Shown here: positions 7,348-15,007 of the stretch, piece by piece | Position numbering within the stretch: the stretch's first letter is position 1 | Layout: every line of letters starts with the position of its first letter | Assembly: GCA_026398715.1 (NCBI GenBank) | Contig: JAPLSI010000225.1 | Span: 1 to 21,361 of the forward strand | Length of the DNA stretch: 21,361 bases | From: Gammaproteobacteria bacterium | Lineage (GTDB): Bacteria > Pseudomonadota > Gammaproteobacteria > Xanthomonadales > Xanthomonadaceae | Direction of reading: 5' to 3' | Notes under the pieces: model-generated | The model's input: the letters and a program-made list of their open reading frames with translations, nothing else | Told to the model about the DNA's origin: nothing | Databases searched by the model: none | Program-made: the position numbers and the translations under genes

Positions 7348-8385
7348 ATGGATATCGCTGAACTGTTGGCATTCTCGGTCAAGAACAAGGCATCCGACCT
7401 GCACCTTTCGGCCGGCCTGCCGCCGATGATCCGGGTGGACGGCGATGTCCGCCGAATCAACATCCCGGCCCTGGACCACAAGCAGGTCCACTCGCTGGTC
7501 TACGACATCATGTCCGACAAGCAGCGCCGCGACTACGAGGAATTCCTCGAGGTCGACTTCAGCTTCGAGATTCCCGGGCTGGCGCGCTTCCGTGTCAATG
7601 CCTTCAACCAGAACCGCGGCGCCGGCGCCGTGTTCCGTACCATTCCCAGCCAGATCCTCTCGCTTGAGGAATTGGGCTGCCCGCGCGTGTTCGCCGAACT
7701 CATCAGCCAGCCGCAGGGCCTGATCCTGGTGACCGGCCCGACCGGTTCGGGCAAGTCGACCACGCTGGCGGCGATGATCGACCACATCAACAAGAGCGAA
7801 TTCGGCCACATCCTGTCGGTGGAAGACCCGATCGAATTCGTGCACACCTCGCAGAAGTGCCTGATCAACCAGCGCGAAGTGCACCGCGACACGCACGGCT
7901 TCAACGAGGCGCTGCGCTCGGCCCTTCGTGAAGACCCCGACTACATCCTGGTCGGCGAGTTGCGCGACCTGGAAACCATCCGCCTGGCGCTGACCGCGGC
8001 GGAAACCGGCCATCTGGTCTTCGCCACGGTCCACACCTCGTCGGCGGCCAAGACCATCGACCGCATCATCGACGTGTTCCCCGCCGGCGAAAAACCGATG
8101 GTGCGCTCGATGCTGTCCGAGTCGCTGCGCGCTGTCATCTCGCAGTCGCTGATGAAGAAAGTCGGCGGCGGCCGCATCTCGGCGCACGAGATCATGGTCG
8201 GCATCCCGGCCATCCGCAACCTGATCCGCGAAGACAAGGTCGCGCAGATGTATTCGTCCATCCAGACCGGGCAGAACGTCGGCATGCAGACGCTCGACCA
8301 GTGCCTGCAGGACTTGACCAAGCGCGGCCTGGTGACCAAGCCGCAGGCCCGTGAATACGCCAAGGACAAGCGCCTGTTCGATTGA
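7348..8385 (+). CDS. pilT: Type IV pilus retraction ATPase PilT
   Basis: PilT is the hexameric cytoplasmic ATPase that depolymerises pilin to retract type IV pili, driving twitching motility and DNA uptake. The 345-residue protein shows an N-terminal PAS-like domain, Walker A GPTGSGKST (130-138), the Asp-box region VEDPIEFVH, the atypical Walker B YILVGELRD with catalytic Glu204, the His box GHLVFATVHT (221-230), and AIRNLIRE (288-295), the motif required for retraction in characterised PilT. The ATG at 7348 has CACGAGGAGAG just upstream as ribosome-binding site; longer upstream frames have none. Length is standard. pilU follows after 92 bases, the usual arrangement. A promoter candidate lies at 7267-7294. 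Confidence 0.97.
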   Translation: MDIAELLAFSVKNKASDLHLSAGLPPMIRVDGDVRRINIPALDHKQVHSLVYDIMSDKQRRDYEEFLEVDFSFEIPGLARFRVNAFNQNRGAGAVFRTIPSQILSLEELGCPRVFAELISQPQGLILVTGPTGSGKSTTLAAMIDHINKSEFGHILSVEDPIEFVHTSQKCLINQREVHRDTHGFNEALRSALREDPDYILVGELRDLETIRLALTAAETGHLVFATVHTSSAAKTIDRIIDVFPAGEKPMVRSMLSESLRAVISQSLMKKVGGGRISAHEIMVGIPAIRNLIREDKVAQMYSSIQTGQNVGMQTLDQCLQDLTKRGLVTKPQAREYAKDKRLFD

Positions 8386-8477
8386 CGGCCAGTTTCACGC
8401 AGCAAAGGCCGGTGCCCGCTTCTCCCCAGGCGCCGCCGGCTTGAAGCATCCCCCGGCATCCGTTTTGGAGTATCGCC

Positions 8478-9608
8478 ATGAGCAGCATCGACTTCACCTC
8501 CTTCCTAAAGCTGATGGCGCACAAGAAGGCATCCGACTTGTTCATCACCTCGGGCGTGCCGCCAACAATGAAGGTCAACGGCAAGCTCTCGCCGATTACC
8601 CAAAGCCCCCTGTCGCCGCAGCAGGCGCGCGATCTGGTGCTGAACGTGATGAGCCCCGCCCAGCGCGAGGAATTTGAAAAGACCCACGAGTGCAACTTCG
8701 CCATCGGCGTGTCGGGCGTCGGTCGTTTCCGTGTGTCGTGTTTCTACCAGCGCAACCAGGTCGGCATGGTGCTGCGTCGCATCGAGACCCGCATCCCCAC
8801 CTGCGAAGAACTGAACCTGCCGCCCATCGTCAAGACCCTGGCGATGACCAAGCGCGGCATCATCCTGTTCGTCGGCGCGACCGGTACCGGCAAGTCCACC
8901 TCGCTTGCCGCGATGATCGGTTACCGCAACATGAACTCCTCGGGCCACATCATCACCATCGAGGACCCGATCGAATTCGTGCACAAGCACGAGGGCTGCA
9001 TCATTACCCAGCGCGAAGTCGGCATCGACACCGATACTTGGGAAGCAGCCCTGCGCAACACCCTGCGCCAGGCGCCCGACGTGATCATGATCGGCGAAAT
9101 CCGTACCCGCGAGGGCATGGACCACGCCATCGCGTTCGCTGAAACCGGCCACCTGGTGCTTTGCACCCTGCATGCCAACAACGCCAACCAGGCGATGGAC
9201 CGCATGATCAACTTCTTCCCTGAAGAACGCCGCAATCAATTGCTGATGGACTTGTCGATGAACCTCAAGGGCATCATCGCGCAGCAGTTGATCCCGACGC
9301 CGGACGGCAAGGCGCGCCGCGTGGCGATGGAAGTGCTGCTGGGCACGCCGCTGATGGCCGACTACATCCGCGAAGGCGAGATCCACAAACTGAAGGACCT
9401 GATGAAGGAGTCCAGCGAGCTGGGCATGAAGACCTTCGACCAGGCCTTGTTCGAGCTCTACCAGGAAGGCGAGATCAGCTACGAGGACGCGTTGCGTTAC
9501 GCCGACTCGCAGAACGAGGTTCGCCTCAAGATCAAGCTGGCCCAGGGCGGCGATGCCCGCAGCCTGTCGCAGGGCATGGACGGCGTCGAGATTTCCGAAG
9601 TCCGTTGA
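8478..9608 (+). CDS. pilU: Type IV pilus retraction ATPase PilU
   Basis: PilU is a PilT paralogue that supports retraction in a PilT-dependent way under load. The 376-residue protein has Walker A GATGTGKST (133-141), IEDPIEFVHK, Walker B VIMIGEIRT with Glu207, and the His box GHLVLCTLHANN. It lacks PilT's AIRNLIRE, having TPLMADYIREG at that place. The C-terminal extension of about 30 residues after SYEDALRYADS is typical of PilU. The ATG at 8478 is preceded by TTTTGGAGTAT, a clear ribosome-binding site. The 92-base spacer after pilT has only short GC-rich inverted repeats, and I see no obvious second promoter in it. The stop codon lies inside the first copy of a 17-base tandem repeat. Confidence 0.96.
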   Translation: MSSIDFTSFLKLMAHKKASDLFITSGVPPTMKVNGKLSPITQSPLSPQQARDLVLNVMSPAQREEFEKTHECNFAIGVSGVGRFRVSCFYQRNQVGMVLRRIETRIPTCEELNLPPIVKTLAMTKRGIILFVGATGTGKSTSLAAMIGYRNMNSSGHIITIEDPIEFVHKHEGCIITQREVGIDTDTWEAALRNTLRQAPDVIMIGEIRTREGMDHAIAFAETGHLVLCTLHANNANQAMDRMINFFPEERRNQLLMDLSMNLKGIIAQQLIPTPDGKARRVAMEVLLGTPLMADYIREGEIHKLKDLMKESSELGMKTFDQALFELYQEGEISYEDALRYADSQNEVRLKIKLAQGGDARSLSQGMDGVEISEVR

Positions 9609-9651
9609 TCAAACGAGTCCGTTGATCAAACGAGTCCGCTGATCCATCGGG
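9601..9651. repeat. 17-base tandem repeat across the pilU stop codon
   Basis: TCCGTTGATCAAACGAG occurs twice without change (9601-9617 and 9618-9634), followed by a diverged third copy (9635-9651, TCCGCTGATCCATCGGG). The pilU TGA (9606-9608) is in copy one, so gain or loss of later units would not change the protein. Each full unit contains the palindrome TGATCA. Confidence 0.85.
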
Positions 9652-9667
9652 GCGGCGCTGCCGCCCC
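9649..9667. terminator. GC hairpin between pilU and the convergent lipoprotein gene
   Basis: GGGGCGGC (9649-9656), loop GCT, and GCCGCCCC (9660-9667) make a perfect 8-bp stem in the gap between two convergent genes. No run of T follows on either strand, so termination here would be weak or Rho-assisted. Confidence 0.45.
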
Positions 9668-9686
9668 CATCCGCCACCGGCCGGGT

Positions 9687-10436
9687 TCAATCCCGGTCGG
9701 CAGGCAGCCCCGCATAACCGCAGCCCGACCACTCTTCATTGCGAAGGGTGGCTTTGGCCGTCCATCCGAAGATGGAATCGGACATGGCATTGCTGCACGG
9801 CACCGGCGTCAGTTGCACGACCAGCAAGCCGGACGGGGTTTCGCTTTCGATGCGACGACCGCCATCGGATTCGGTCACCCCGTTGAAGGGGCCGCTGATC
9901 GCGGCCACGCCCGGGCGCTCCAGCACGACGCCGTCCTGGCCTGATCGCACCGACCAGAACGGCTCGGTGCCCCGGGCAAAAAAGACCACGCCGCCCAAGG
10001 CTTCATCGCAGCTCGGGCCTTCGGTATAGATGCGTTCGATCCGGGCGATGGCCAGGCGCCCGTCGGCGCCGGGCGCGGCCCAGGCGTCGATCTGGAATTC
10101 GCGCGCGCCCGAGGCGAGGAAGCTGTCGAGCACCGGCGCTGCGTCGGGCCCGAAGTCGGCCATGCGCTGGGTGGATTCGCCGCAGGGAGTGATGCCGTAA
10201 CCGTCCTTGCCCATCACGCCGTTGCCGCGCACGCGTTGCAGGCCGGTATCGGCCACGGTCGGCGTGACCGGCGCCGCTTCGATCGGCGGCGGTGGCAATG
10301 CGTTCGGGTTCGCCGTCGCGCCATCGGCTATGGCAGCCGCCGGCGTCGCGCTGGCGGGTGCGGACTCCGGCGCGCGATTGCACGCCGACAGCGCCAGCAC
10401 GCCGCTGCAGATCAACGCGGCCGACGCGAGCTTCAC
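9687..10436 (-). CDS. COG3650-like lipoprotein of unknown function
   Basis: The 249-residue product starts with a lipoprotein signal peptide and lipobox LSAC with Cys19 as lipidation site. A Pro/Ala-rich linker (about 20-60) follows, then a globular part. The segment FFARGTEPFWSVRSG and the later CSNAMSDSIFGWTAKATL with a closing GC pair recall the COG3650/HslJ-neighbour family of uncharacterised envelope proteins, whose hallmark is 'GTEPFW' plus a 'C..MSD' motif. Function is unknown. The middle part (residues about 62-150) is not recognised. The GTG start at 10436 overlaps the stop of the upstream peptidase gene (GTGA), so it is probably translationally coupled to it. Both products should be anchored in the same envelope compartment. 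Confidence 0.72.
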   Translation of the reverse strand: MKLASAALICSGVLALSACNRAPESAPASATPAAAIADGATANPNALPPPPIEAAPVTPTVADTGLQRVRGNGVMGKDGYGITPCGESTQRMADFGPDAAPVLDSFLASGAREFQIDAWAAPGADGRLAIARIERIYTEGPSCDEALGGVVFFARGTEPFWSVRSGQDGVVLERPGVAAISGPFNGVTESDGGRRIESETPSGLLVVQLTPVPCSNAMSDSIFGWTAKATLRNEEWSGCGYAGLPADRD

Positions 10437-12127
10437 GGGGTCGGCTCGACTTTCGCCAGGCCCAGCACGTCCAGGCCTTGTTCGAAGTACACGTCCACCG
10501 GAATCTTCGCGGTCTCCAGGCGCTTCAGGTCGGCCGCCAGTTCCGGGCTGATTACGCCCATGGTGTCGGTCATCTGCTTGGCCGCCGCGTAGTCGCCGTC
10601 ACCCTGGATGGTGAGCAGGCGCTCCGACAACGCATTCATCGCCGCCTTCATCTTGTCGAACTCCACGCGATAACGGCCGGTGGCGGGGTCGCGGCTGAAG
10701 GCGCCCTGCTTTTCGAAGAAGTGGAAGCGGACCATGTTCGCCTTGCCATGCGCATCGCCGGCGCCGAAGCGCACGCTGCGCATGATGCCGGCCAGGAAGG
10801 TCACGTAGCCATCCATCAGCTTGGCCTTGTCCAGGTCGCCACGTTCGCTCAGCGCGGTAATCAGGTACAGGCCCAGCACGTCGGCCTTGCCTTCCTCAAA
10901 GCTGCTCGCGTATTCCTTCAGCGCCTGGGTCACGGTGCCCTTGCCGTCGAGCGTGTTCTTGATGCCAAGGCCATGCGCGACTTCATGGAACATGGTGTCT
11001 TCGAAGAAGGCATCGAAGGTCACGTGCTTCAACTGGTCCTCGGCGATCAGCACCTTGGCGATCGGGGTGAGGATGTTGTCGAACTTCGCGCGCATCACGT
11101 TTTCCAGCTGCAGGCGGCGTGTGCCTTTCTTCAGCTGCACCTGTTCGTCGTTGGGCAGGTTGATGGCGATGGTCTTGGCGCCGGTGTTGGCGCTGCCGCC
11201 GTAGTAGATGGCGTTGTAGGCGTTGAGGTCGGCGTCCGAACCGGGGCGCTCGGCCTTGTACTTGTCGGCGACCGGCAGGCCGCGCTGCATTTCCGGCAAG
11301 AGTTTCGCAAAGCGCGCGAGTTTCTCGCTCCAGGCGATGTCCTTGATCAGCACCAGGCCCTCGTAGCTGGCCTTGTAGCCGAACAGGCGGTCTTCATAGG
11401 TTTCGATCGGGCCGATCACGATGTCCACGGGATTGGTCTTCATGTCCATCCAGGCCATGTCGCTGGGCTGGAAGTCGTCCGACAGCAGCGCATCGGCGCG
11501 CATCTTCAGGTAATTGCCGAAGGCCTTGTCCTTGCTCAGCGGTGCGGCCTGGCGCAGCAGCGCCGCGGCCTTGGCCAGGTCGTCCTGGTAGGCGACGTGG
11601 AAGGGCACGGTGACCAGCTTGCCCTCGGCGTCGTGGCGCAGCAGCGTGTACCAGCTGGTCTTGTCGGCAAGCGGGGCGGCCTCGAACTCGTCCTTGGTCA
11701 TGCTGGTCGGATAGAAGTTCGCGCCGTCCGGACGGGCCCCGACGCCGTCCACGAAGGGCTTGTCGTCGTTCAGCCGGTCCCAGGGGCCGTAATTGAGCTC
11801 CACCATGCGCCGGCTGTCGGCATCGCCGGCCTTGGCCATCAGGCCCTCGCGGTCCGGCCAGATCTGCTGCCAGTAGATGGAATTCATCAATTCGCTGGCC
11901 TGGACCAATAGCGCGAGCATCTTCTTGTCGTCCGCGTCGAAGGCCGACAGGTCGGCGGTCAACGGCACGCGGACGTACTGGGCCAGGCGCTCGCTGGCGT
12001 AGGACGCCGGGGCGGTGGCGGCGGTCGTCGCCGGCGCGGCGGGCGCGGGCGCTTCATCGCGCTTGCAGCCGGCAACCGAGCTGATCAGGACGCAGGACAG
12101 GGCGGTGGTAAGCAGGCGCTGGCGCAT
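10433..12127 (-). CDS. M49-like (dipeptidyl-peptidase III-related) zinc metallopeptidase, lipoprotein
   Basis: This 564-residue protein has a signal peptide and lipobox VAGC (Cys21), then an Ala/Pro/Thr-rich stretch to about residue 42. A large catalytic region carries HEVAHGLG (zinc ligands His381 and His385, Glu382 as base) and, 25 residues further, EEGKAD (411-416), the likely third zinc ligand. The pairing of an H-E-x-x-H(-G) motif with EEGKAD resembles bacterial members of the DPP III (M49) family. Classical DPP III has one extra residue in the first motif (HEXXGH) and a longer gap, so this is a divergent bacterial branch. The substrate is unknown; envelope peptides are likely. The ATG at 12127 has GGAG nine bases upstream. 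The following lipoprotein gene overlaps by GTGA. Confidence 0.8.
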   Translation of the reverse strand: MRQRLLTTALSCVLISSVAGCKRDEAPAPAAPATTAATAPASYASERLAQYVRVPLTADLSAFDADDKKMLALLVQASELMNSIYWQQIWPDREGLMAKAGDADSRRMVELNYGPWDRLNDDKPFVDGVGARPDGANFYPTSMTKDEFEAAPLADKTSWYTLLRHDAEGKLVTVPFHVAYQDDLAKAAALLRQAAPLSKDKAFGNYLKMRADALLSDDFQPSDMAWMDMKTNPVDIVIGPIETYEDRLFGYKASYEGLVLIKDIAWSEKLARFAKLLPEMQRGLPVADKYKAERPGSDADLNAYNAIYYGGSANTGAKTIAINLPNDEQVQLKKGTRRLQLENVMRAKFDNILTPIAKVLIAEDQLKHVTFDAFFEDTMFHEVAHGLGIKNTLDGKGTVTQALKEYASSFEEGKADVLGLYLITALSERGDLDKAKLMDGYVTFLAGIMRSVRFGAGDAHGKANMVRFHFFEKQGAFSRDPATGRYRVEFDKMKAAMNALSERLLTIQGDGDYAAAKQMTDTMGVISPELAADLKRLETAKIPVDVYFEQGLDVLGLAKVEPTP

Positions 12128-12204
12128 GGGGCGGCACTCCGGAGGCGAGGACGCGATGTTAGCGCGGTGGCCGCCCATGCGGGGCGTTGCCCCGGCCGCA
12201 GCGT

Positions 12205-12210
12205 TACAAT
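12205..12210 (+). promoter_or_regulatory. Possible -10 box close to the yqgE start
   Basis: TACAAT matches the sigma70 -10 consensus in five of six positions. Transcription would begin close to the ATG at 12218, giving little or no leader. No convincing -35 box is visible at normal spacing, so confidence is low. Confidence 0.3.
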
Positions 12211-12217
12211 GCCAGTC

Positions 12218-12781
12218 ATGCAAGCCTCGCAATACCTGGCCGACCATTTCCTGATCGCCATGCCGTCACTGGCCGACCCCCATTTTGTCCGCGGCGTGAC
12301 CCTGGTCTGCCAGCACGACGAGCACGGCGCCATGGGCCTGGTCATCAACCACCGGTCCGAGTACACGCTGGGCGAGGTGCTCAAGCAGATGGATATCGAC
12401 CCAGCGTCCCCGGCGCTGTCGCGACAGGCCGTGCTGGTCGGCGGCCCGGTGCAGCCGGACCGCGGTTTCGTCCTGCACGATGACCCGCGCGATTTCGGAT
12501 CCACCTTGCGCTTCGGCCGCGGGCTCGCGGTCAGTACGTCGCGCGAAATCCTCGAACAGCTGGCCATGGGCGAGGGCCCGGCCAACTTCCTGATGACGCT
12601 GGGCTACGCGGGCTGGTCCGCCGGCCAGCTGGAGGAAGAGATTTCGCAGAACGCCTGGCTGACCGTGCCTGCCGACCCGGCGATCTTCTTCGACACGCCA
12701 CTGGAATTGCGCTGGCAGGCCGCGGCGCGATCGCTGTGCATCGACATCTCCGGCATGTCCGACACCGTGGGCCACGCATGA
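12218..12781 (+). CDS. yqgE: YqgE/AlgH family protein
   Basis: The 187-residue protein is a DUF179 (YqgE/AlgH) member. It has the opening LADHFLIAMPSLADPHFVRGVTLVCQH, then GAMGLVINH, VLVGGPVQPDRGFVLH, LGYAGWSAGQLEEEI and the closing WLTVPADPAIFFD region, all family hallmarks. The biochemical role is unknown, despite an early proposal of a regulatory role in alginate synthesis (AlgH). It is nearly always paired with ruvX/yqgF, as here, where the two overlap by ATGA. The ATG at 12218 was chosen because it places the conserved HFLIAMP block at the usual distance. An in-frame ATG nine bases earlier is possible and overlaps a TACAAT -10-like box. Neither has a Shine-Dalgarno sequence, which hints at leaderless translation. 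Confidence 0.94.
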   Translation: MQASQYLADHFLIAMPSLADPHFVRGVTLVCQHDEHGAMGLVINHRSEYTLGEVLKQMDIDPASPALSRQAVLVGGPVQPDRGFVLHDDPRDFGSTLRFGRGLAVSTSREILEQLAMGEGPANFLMTLGYAGWSAGQLEEEISQNAWLTVPADPAIFFDTPLELRWQAAARSLCIDISGMSDTVGHA

Positions 12782-13236
12782 CGGCACTCACGCTGCTGGC
12801 CTTCGATGTGGGCGCACGACGCATCGGCGTGGCGGTCGGCAACACCATTTCCAACAGCGCGCGCGAACTGGGCGTGCTGGACATGCGCGACACCGGCCCC
12901 GACTGGCCGACATTGGACCGATGGATGCGCGAGTGGCGGCCGAACCAACTGGTGGTGGGCGACCCCGCCACCCTGGACGGCGGCGAGCAACCGATCCGCA
13001 AGATGGCGCGCAAGTTCGCCCATGCCCTGGTCGCGCGCTATCAACTGCCGGTCGATCAGGTGGACGAGCGCACCAGTTCGATCGAGGCCGCGCAGCGCTT
13101 CGCACAGGGTCGCGCCAGCGGCCAGCGCAAGCGCCACCAGGCATCCCAACTCGATGCCACGGCCGCGGCGATCATCCTCGAACGCTGGCTGTCCGAACCA
13201 CATTCCCGAATCTCCCTTGCCCCGGATCCGACATGA
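12778..13236 (+). CDS. ruvX: Holliday junction resolvase-like / pre-16S rRNA nuclease YqgF (RuvX)
   Basis: This 152-residue RNase H-fold protein carries FDVGARRIGVAVG near the N-terminus (first catalytic Asp), QLVVGDPATLDG in the middle, DERTSSIEAAQ (second acidic pair) and ASQLDATAAAIILERWL at the end (third Asp), the YqgF family pattern. In E. coli YqgF is needed for maturation of the 16S rRNA 5' end; the resolvase name comes from fold similarity to RuvC. The start overlaps the yqgE stop (ATGA) and the stop overlaps the pyrB start (ATGA), so three genes are translated in a chain. The segment ASGQRKRHQ before the last motif is basic and may touch nucleic acid. Confidence 0.94.
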   Translation: MTALTLLAFDVGARRIGVAVGNTISNSARELGVLDMRDTGPDWPTLDRWMREWRPNQLVVGDPATLDGGEQPIRKMARKFAHALVARYQLPVDQVDERTSSIEAAQRFAQGRASGQRKRHQASQLDATAAAIILERWLSEPHSRISLAPDPT

Positions 13237-14189
13237 ATCCCGCACCCGTTTCGCAACGCAGCCTTGATGGCCGGCTTCGACACCTGCTCACGCTCGAGGG
13301 CCTGCCCGCGTCCATGCTCGAGACACTGCTCGAATCGGCCGAGGCGATGGTGCCGCAGTCCCTGTCGGGCACGGGCCTTCGTGATCGCCTGGCGGGGAAA
13401 ACGGTGTGCACCCTGTTCTTCGAACCGTCGACCCGGACGCGCGGTTCGTTCCACCTGGCGGCTACCCGCCTGGGTGCGGACGTACTCGGTTTCGACGTGC
13501 ATGCCTCGTCCACCAAGAAGGGCGAGACCGCGCTGGACACGATGCGCACGCTGGAAGCGATGGGCGTGGATTGTTTCGTGGTGCGCCATGCCGACGATGG
13601 CGCGGTAGCCGAACTGGCCGCGGGCGCGCGCCCGGAAACCAGCTTCATCAATGCCGGCGACGGCCGCAACGCCCATCCGACCCAGGGCCTGCTCGACATG
13701 CTGACGCTGCGCCAGCGCAAGGGTCCGGATTTTTCCCAATTGAAAGTGTTGATCGTCGGCGACGTGCGCCACTCCCGCGTCGCCCGATCCGACCTGCATG
13801 CCCTGCGCACGTTGGGCGCCGGCGAGATACGCGTCTGCGCACCGGCATCCTTGCTGCCCGATGACGCCACGCTGGACGGTTGCCGCGTCATCGAATCGCT
13901 GGATGAAGCGCTCTATCGCGTGGACGCGGTGATGATGCTGCGCCTGCAACGCGAGCGAATGGACGAGGGGCTCGTCCCGTCGCTGGAATCGTATTTCGCC
14001 GATTACGGCCTGGACGCGCGCCGGCTGGGGCTGGCCGCGCCGGATGCGGTGGTGATGCACCCGGGCCCGATGAATCGCGGCGTGGAAATTTCCGACGAAG
14101 TGGCCGATGGCGCGCAGTCGGCGATCCTGCAGCAGGTGGGCAACGGCGTGGCGGTGCGCATGGCGATCCTGCAGGCGCTGCTGGGCTGA
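13233..14189 (+). CDS. pyrB: Aspartate carbamoyltransferase catalytic subunit
   Basis: PyrB condenses carbamoyl phosphate and aspartate, the committed step of pyrimidine synthesis. The 318-residue protein shows the carbamoyl-phosphate motif FFEPSTRTR (62-70), the SSTKKGET loop (about 92-99) with the active-site Lys, HPTQGLLD (148-155) and the aspartate-side MHPGPMNRGVEI near residue 280. Length matches class II/III catalytic chains. The ATG at 13233 overlaps the ruvX stop. Pseudomonas has pyrR before and an inactive pyrC-like gene after pyrB; neither is present here, and no pyrI regulatory subunit gene is adjacent, so allosteric control cannot be read from this locus. It ends 18 bases from the convergent tonB stop, within a shared hairpin. 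Confidence 0.96.
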   Translation: MNPAPVSQRSLDGRLRHLLTLEGLPASMLETLLESAEAMVPQSLSGTGLRDRLAGKTVCTLFFEPSTRTRGSFHLAATRLGADVLGFDVHASSTKKGETALDTMRTLEAMGVDCFVVRHADDGAVAELAAGARPETSFINAGDGRNAHPTQGLLDMLTLRQRKGPDFSQLKVLIVGDVRHSRVARSDLHALRTLGAGEIRVCAPASLLPDDATLDGCRVIESLDEALYRVDAVMMLRLQRERMDEGLVPSLESYFADYGLDARRLGLAAPDAVVMHPGPMNRGVEISDEVADGAQSAILQQVGNGVAVRMAILQALLG

Positions 14190-14212
14190 ATCCGCTGCAC
14201 GGATCGGTCAGC
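14185..14212. terminator. Bulged hairpin covering the stop codons of pyrB and tonB
   Basis: GCTGAATCCG (14185-14194) pairs with CGGAT (14200-14204) and TCAGC (14208-14212), giving ten base pairs with a 3-base bulge (CGG) and a 5-base loop (CTGCA). The TGA of pyrB and the complement of the tonB TGA lie in opposite arms. No T tract follows, so its role as a bidirectional terminator is tentative. Confidence 0.4.
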
Positions 14213-15006
14213 GCGTGTCGACGTTGCCGTTCTTGTAATCCCAGGTGCGGGTGATGTCGAGGATGTCGATGTCCTCGTTGGTCTGCGGCAAGGGCGCGAA
14301 CGGGCTCGATAGCTGCACCGCCTTCACCGCGGCCTGGTCGAGCACCTTCTTGCCGCTGCTCTTGTTCACCAGCACGCCCTTTACCTCGCCATTGCGTCCC
14401 ACCGACACCGTCAGGATCAGCCGGCCGCTCAAGCCCTGGCGTTGCGCCTCGATCGGATAGTTGAGGTTGCCGACCCGCTCGACCTTGGCCACCCAGGCCC
14501 GCATGTAGGACGCGTATTCGTATTCCTGCGTGCTGGCGGTGATGAACTTCTTCTTCGGGCGCTTGGCATAGAGCGCGCTGCGGATATCGATCTCGGCGGC
14601 CAGCCGGGCCATCCGGCGCCGGCGGCGGCACCTGTGCCGTCAGCGGCTGCGGCGCGACGCCCACCTGGTTCTTCGGGACCTGTGCCACCTGGTCCTCGCG
14701 CGGGCGCTGGGCGCGGTCGCTGTTGCCGCCGCCCTGGTTGTTGGACTGGGCGATGAAATCGGCCTGCTTGGGCGGCTCGGGGGTGGAGGTCTGGGTCAGG
14801 ATCACGTCCAGCGTCGGCACCACCGGGGCCGCGTCGTCCTGGCTGAAGCCGACGCCCAGGATGATCACGCCGAACACGATCAGCGAAAAAGCCAGCGTCG
14901 CACTGAGCCGTTCGGACGATCCGATCCGCGGCCGGGGCACGGCCGCCGGGGGTGGCGTCTGGGCCGCAGGCGCGGCATCGGGGGGCGAGGGGGATGGCCC
15001 GTTCAC
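14208..15006 (-). pseudogene. tonB: TonB-family energy transducer, frameshifted
   Basis: Two reading frames together encode one recognisable TonB-like protein of about 265 residues. The N-terminal part starts at GTG 15006, one base after the gshB stop. It has a cytoplasmic Pro/Ala-rich tail, a single membrane segment (LSATLAFSLIVFGVIILGVGF), then a periplasmic Pro/Gln-rich linker. The C-terminal part, from about 14612 to the TGA at 14208, has the TonB domain: AWVAKVERVGNLNYPIEA, GLSGRLILTVSVGRNGEV, then FAPLPQ and a closing TRTWDYKNG. The frame changes by +1 near 14610-14625 in a CCG/GCG-rich tract, equivalent to one extra or two missing bases. TonB couples the ExbBD proton motive force to outer-membrane transport. 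This may be a real lesion or a sequencing error. The ATG at 14612 has no ribosome-binding site, so a separate gene is unlikely. Confidence 0.78.
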
Positions 15007-15007
15007 G

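Noticed and set aside
10292..11911. A 539-codon open frame on the plus strand opposite the metallopeptidase gene
   Set aside because: It is the antisense shadow of a gene with clear zinc motifs and a lipobox; its product is low-complexity His/Gln/Val-rich with no recognisable domain.
14208..14612. C-terminal TonB segment as an independent short gene starting at ATG 14612
   Set aside because: There is no ribosome-binding site, and the neighbouring frame supplies exactly the missing membrane anchor and linker.
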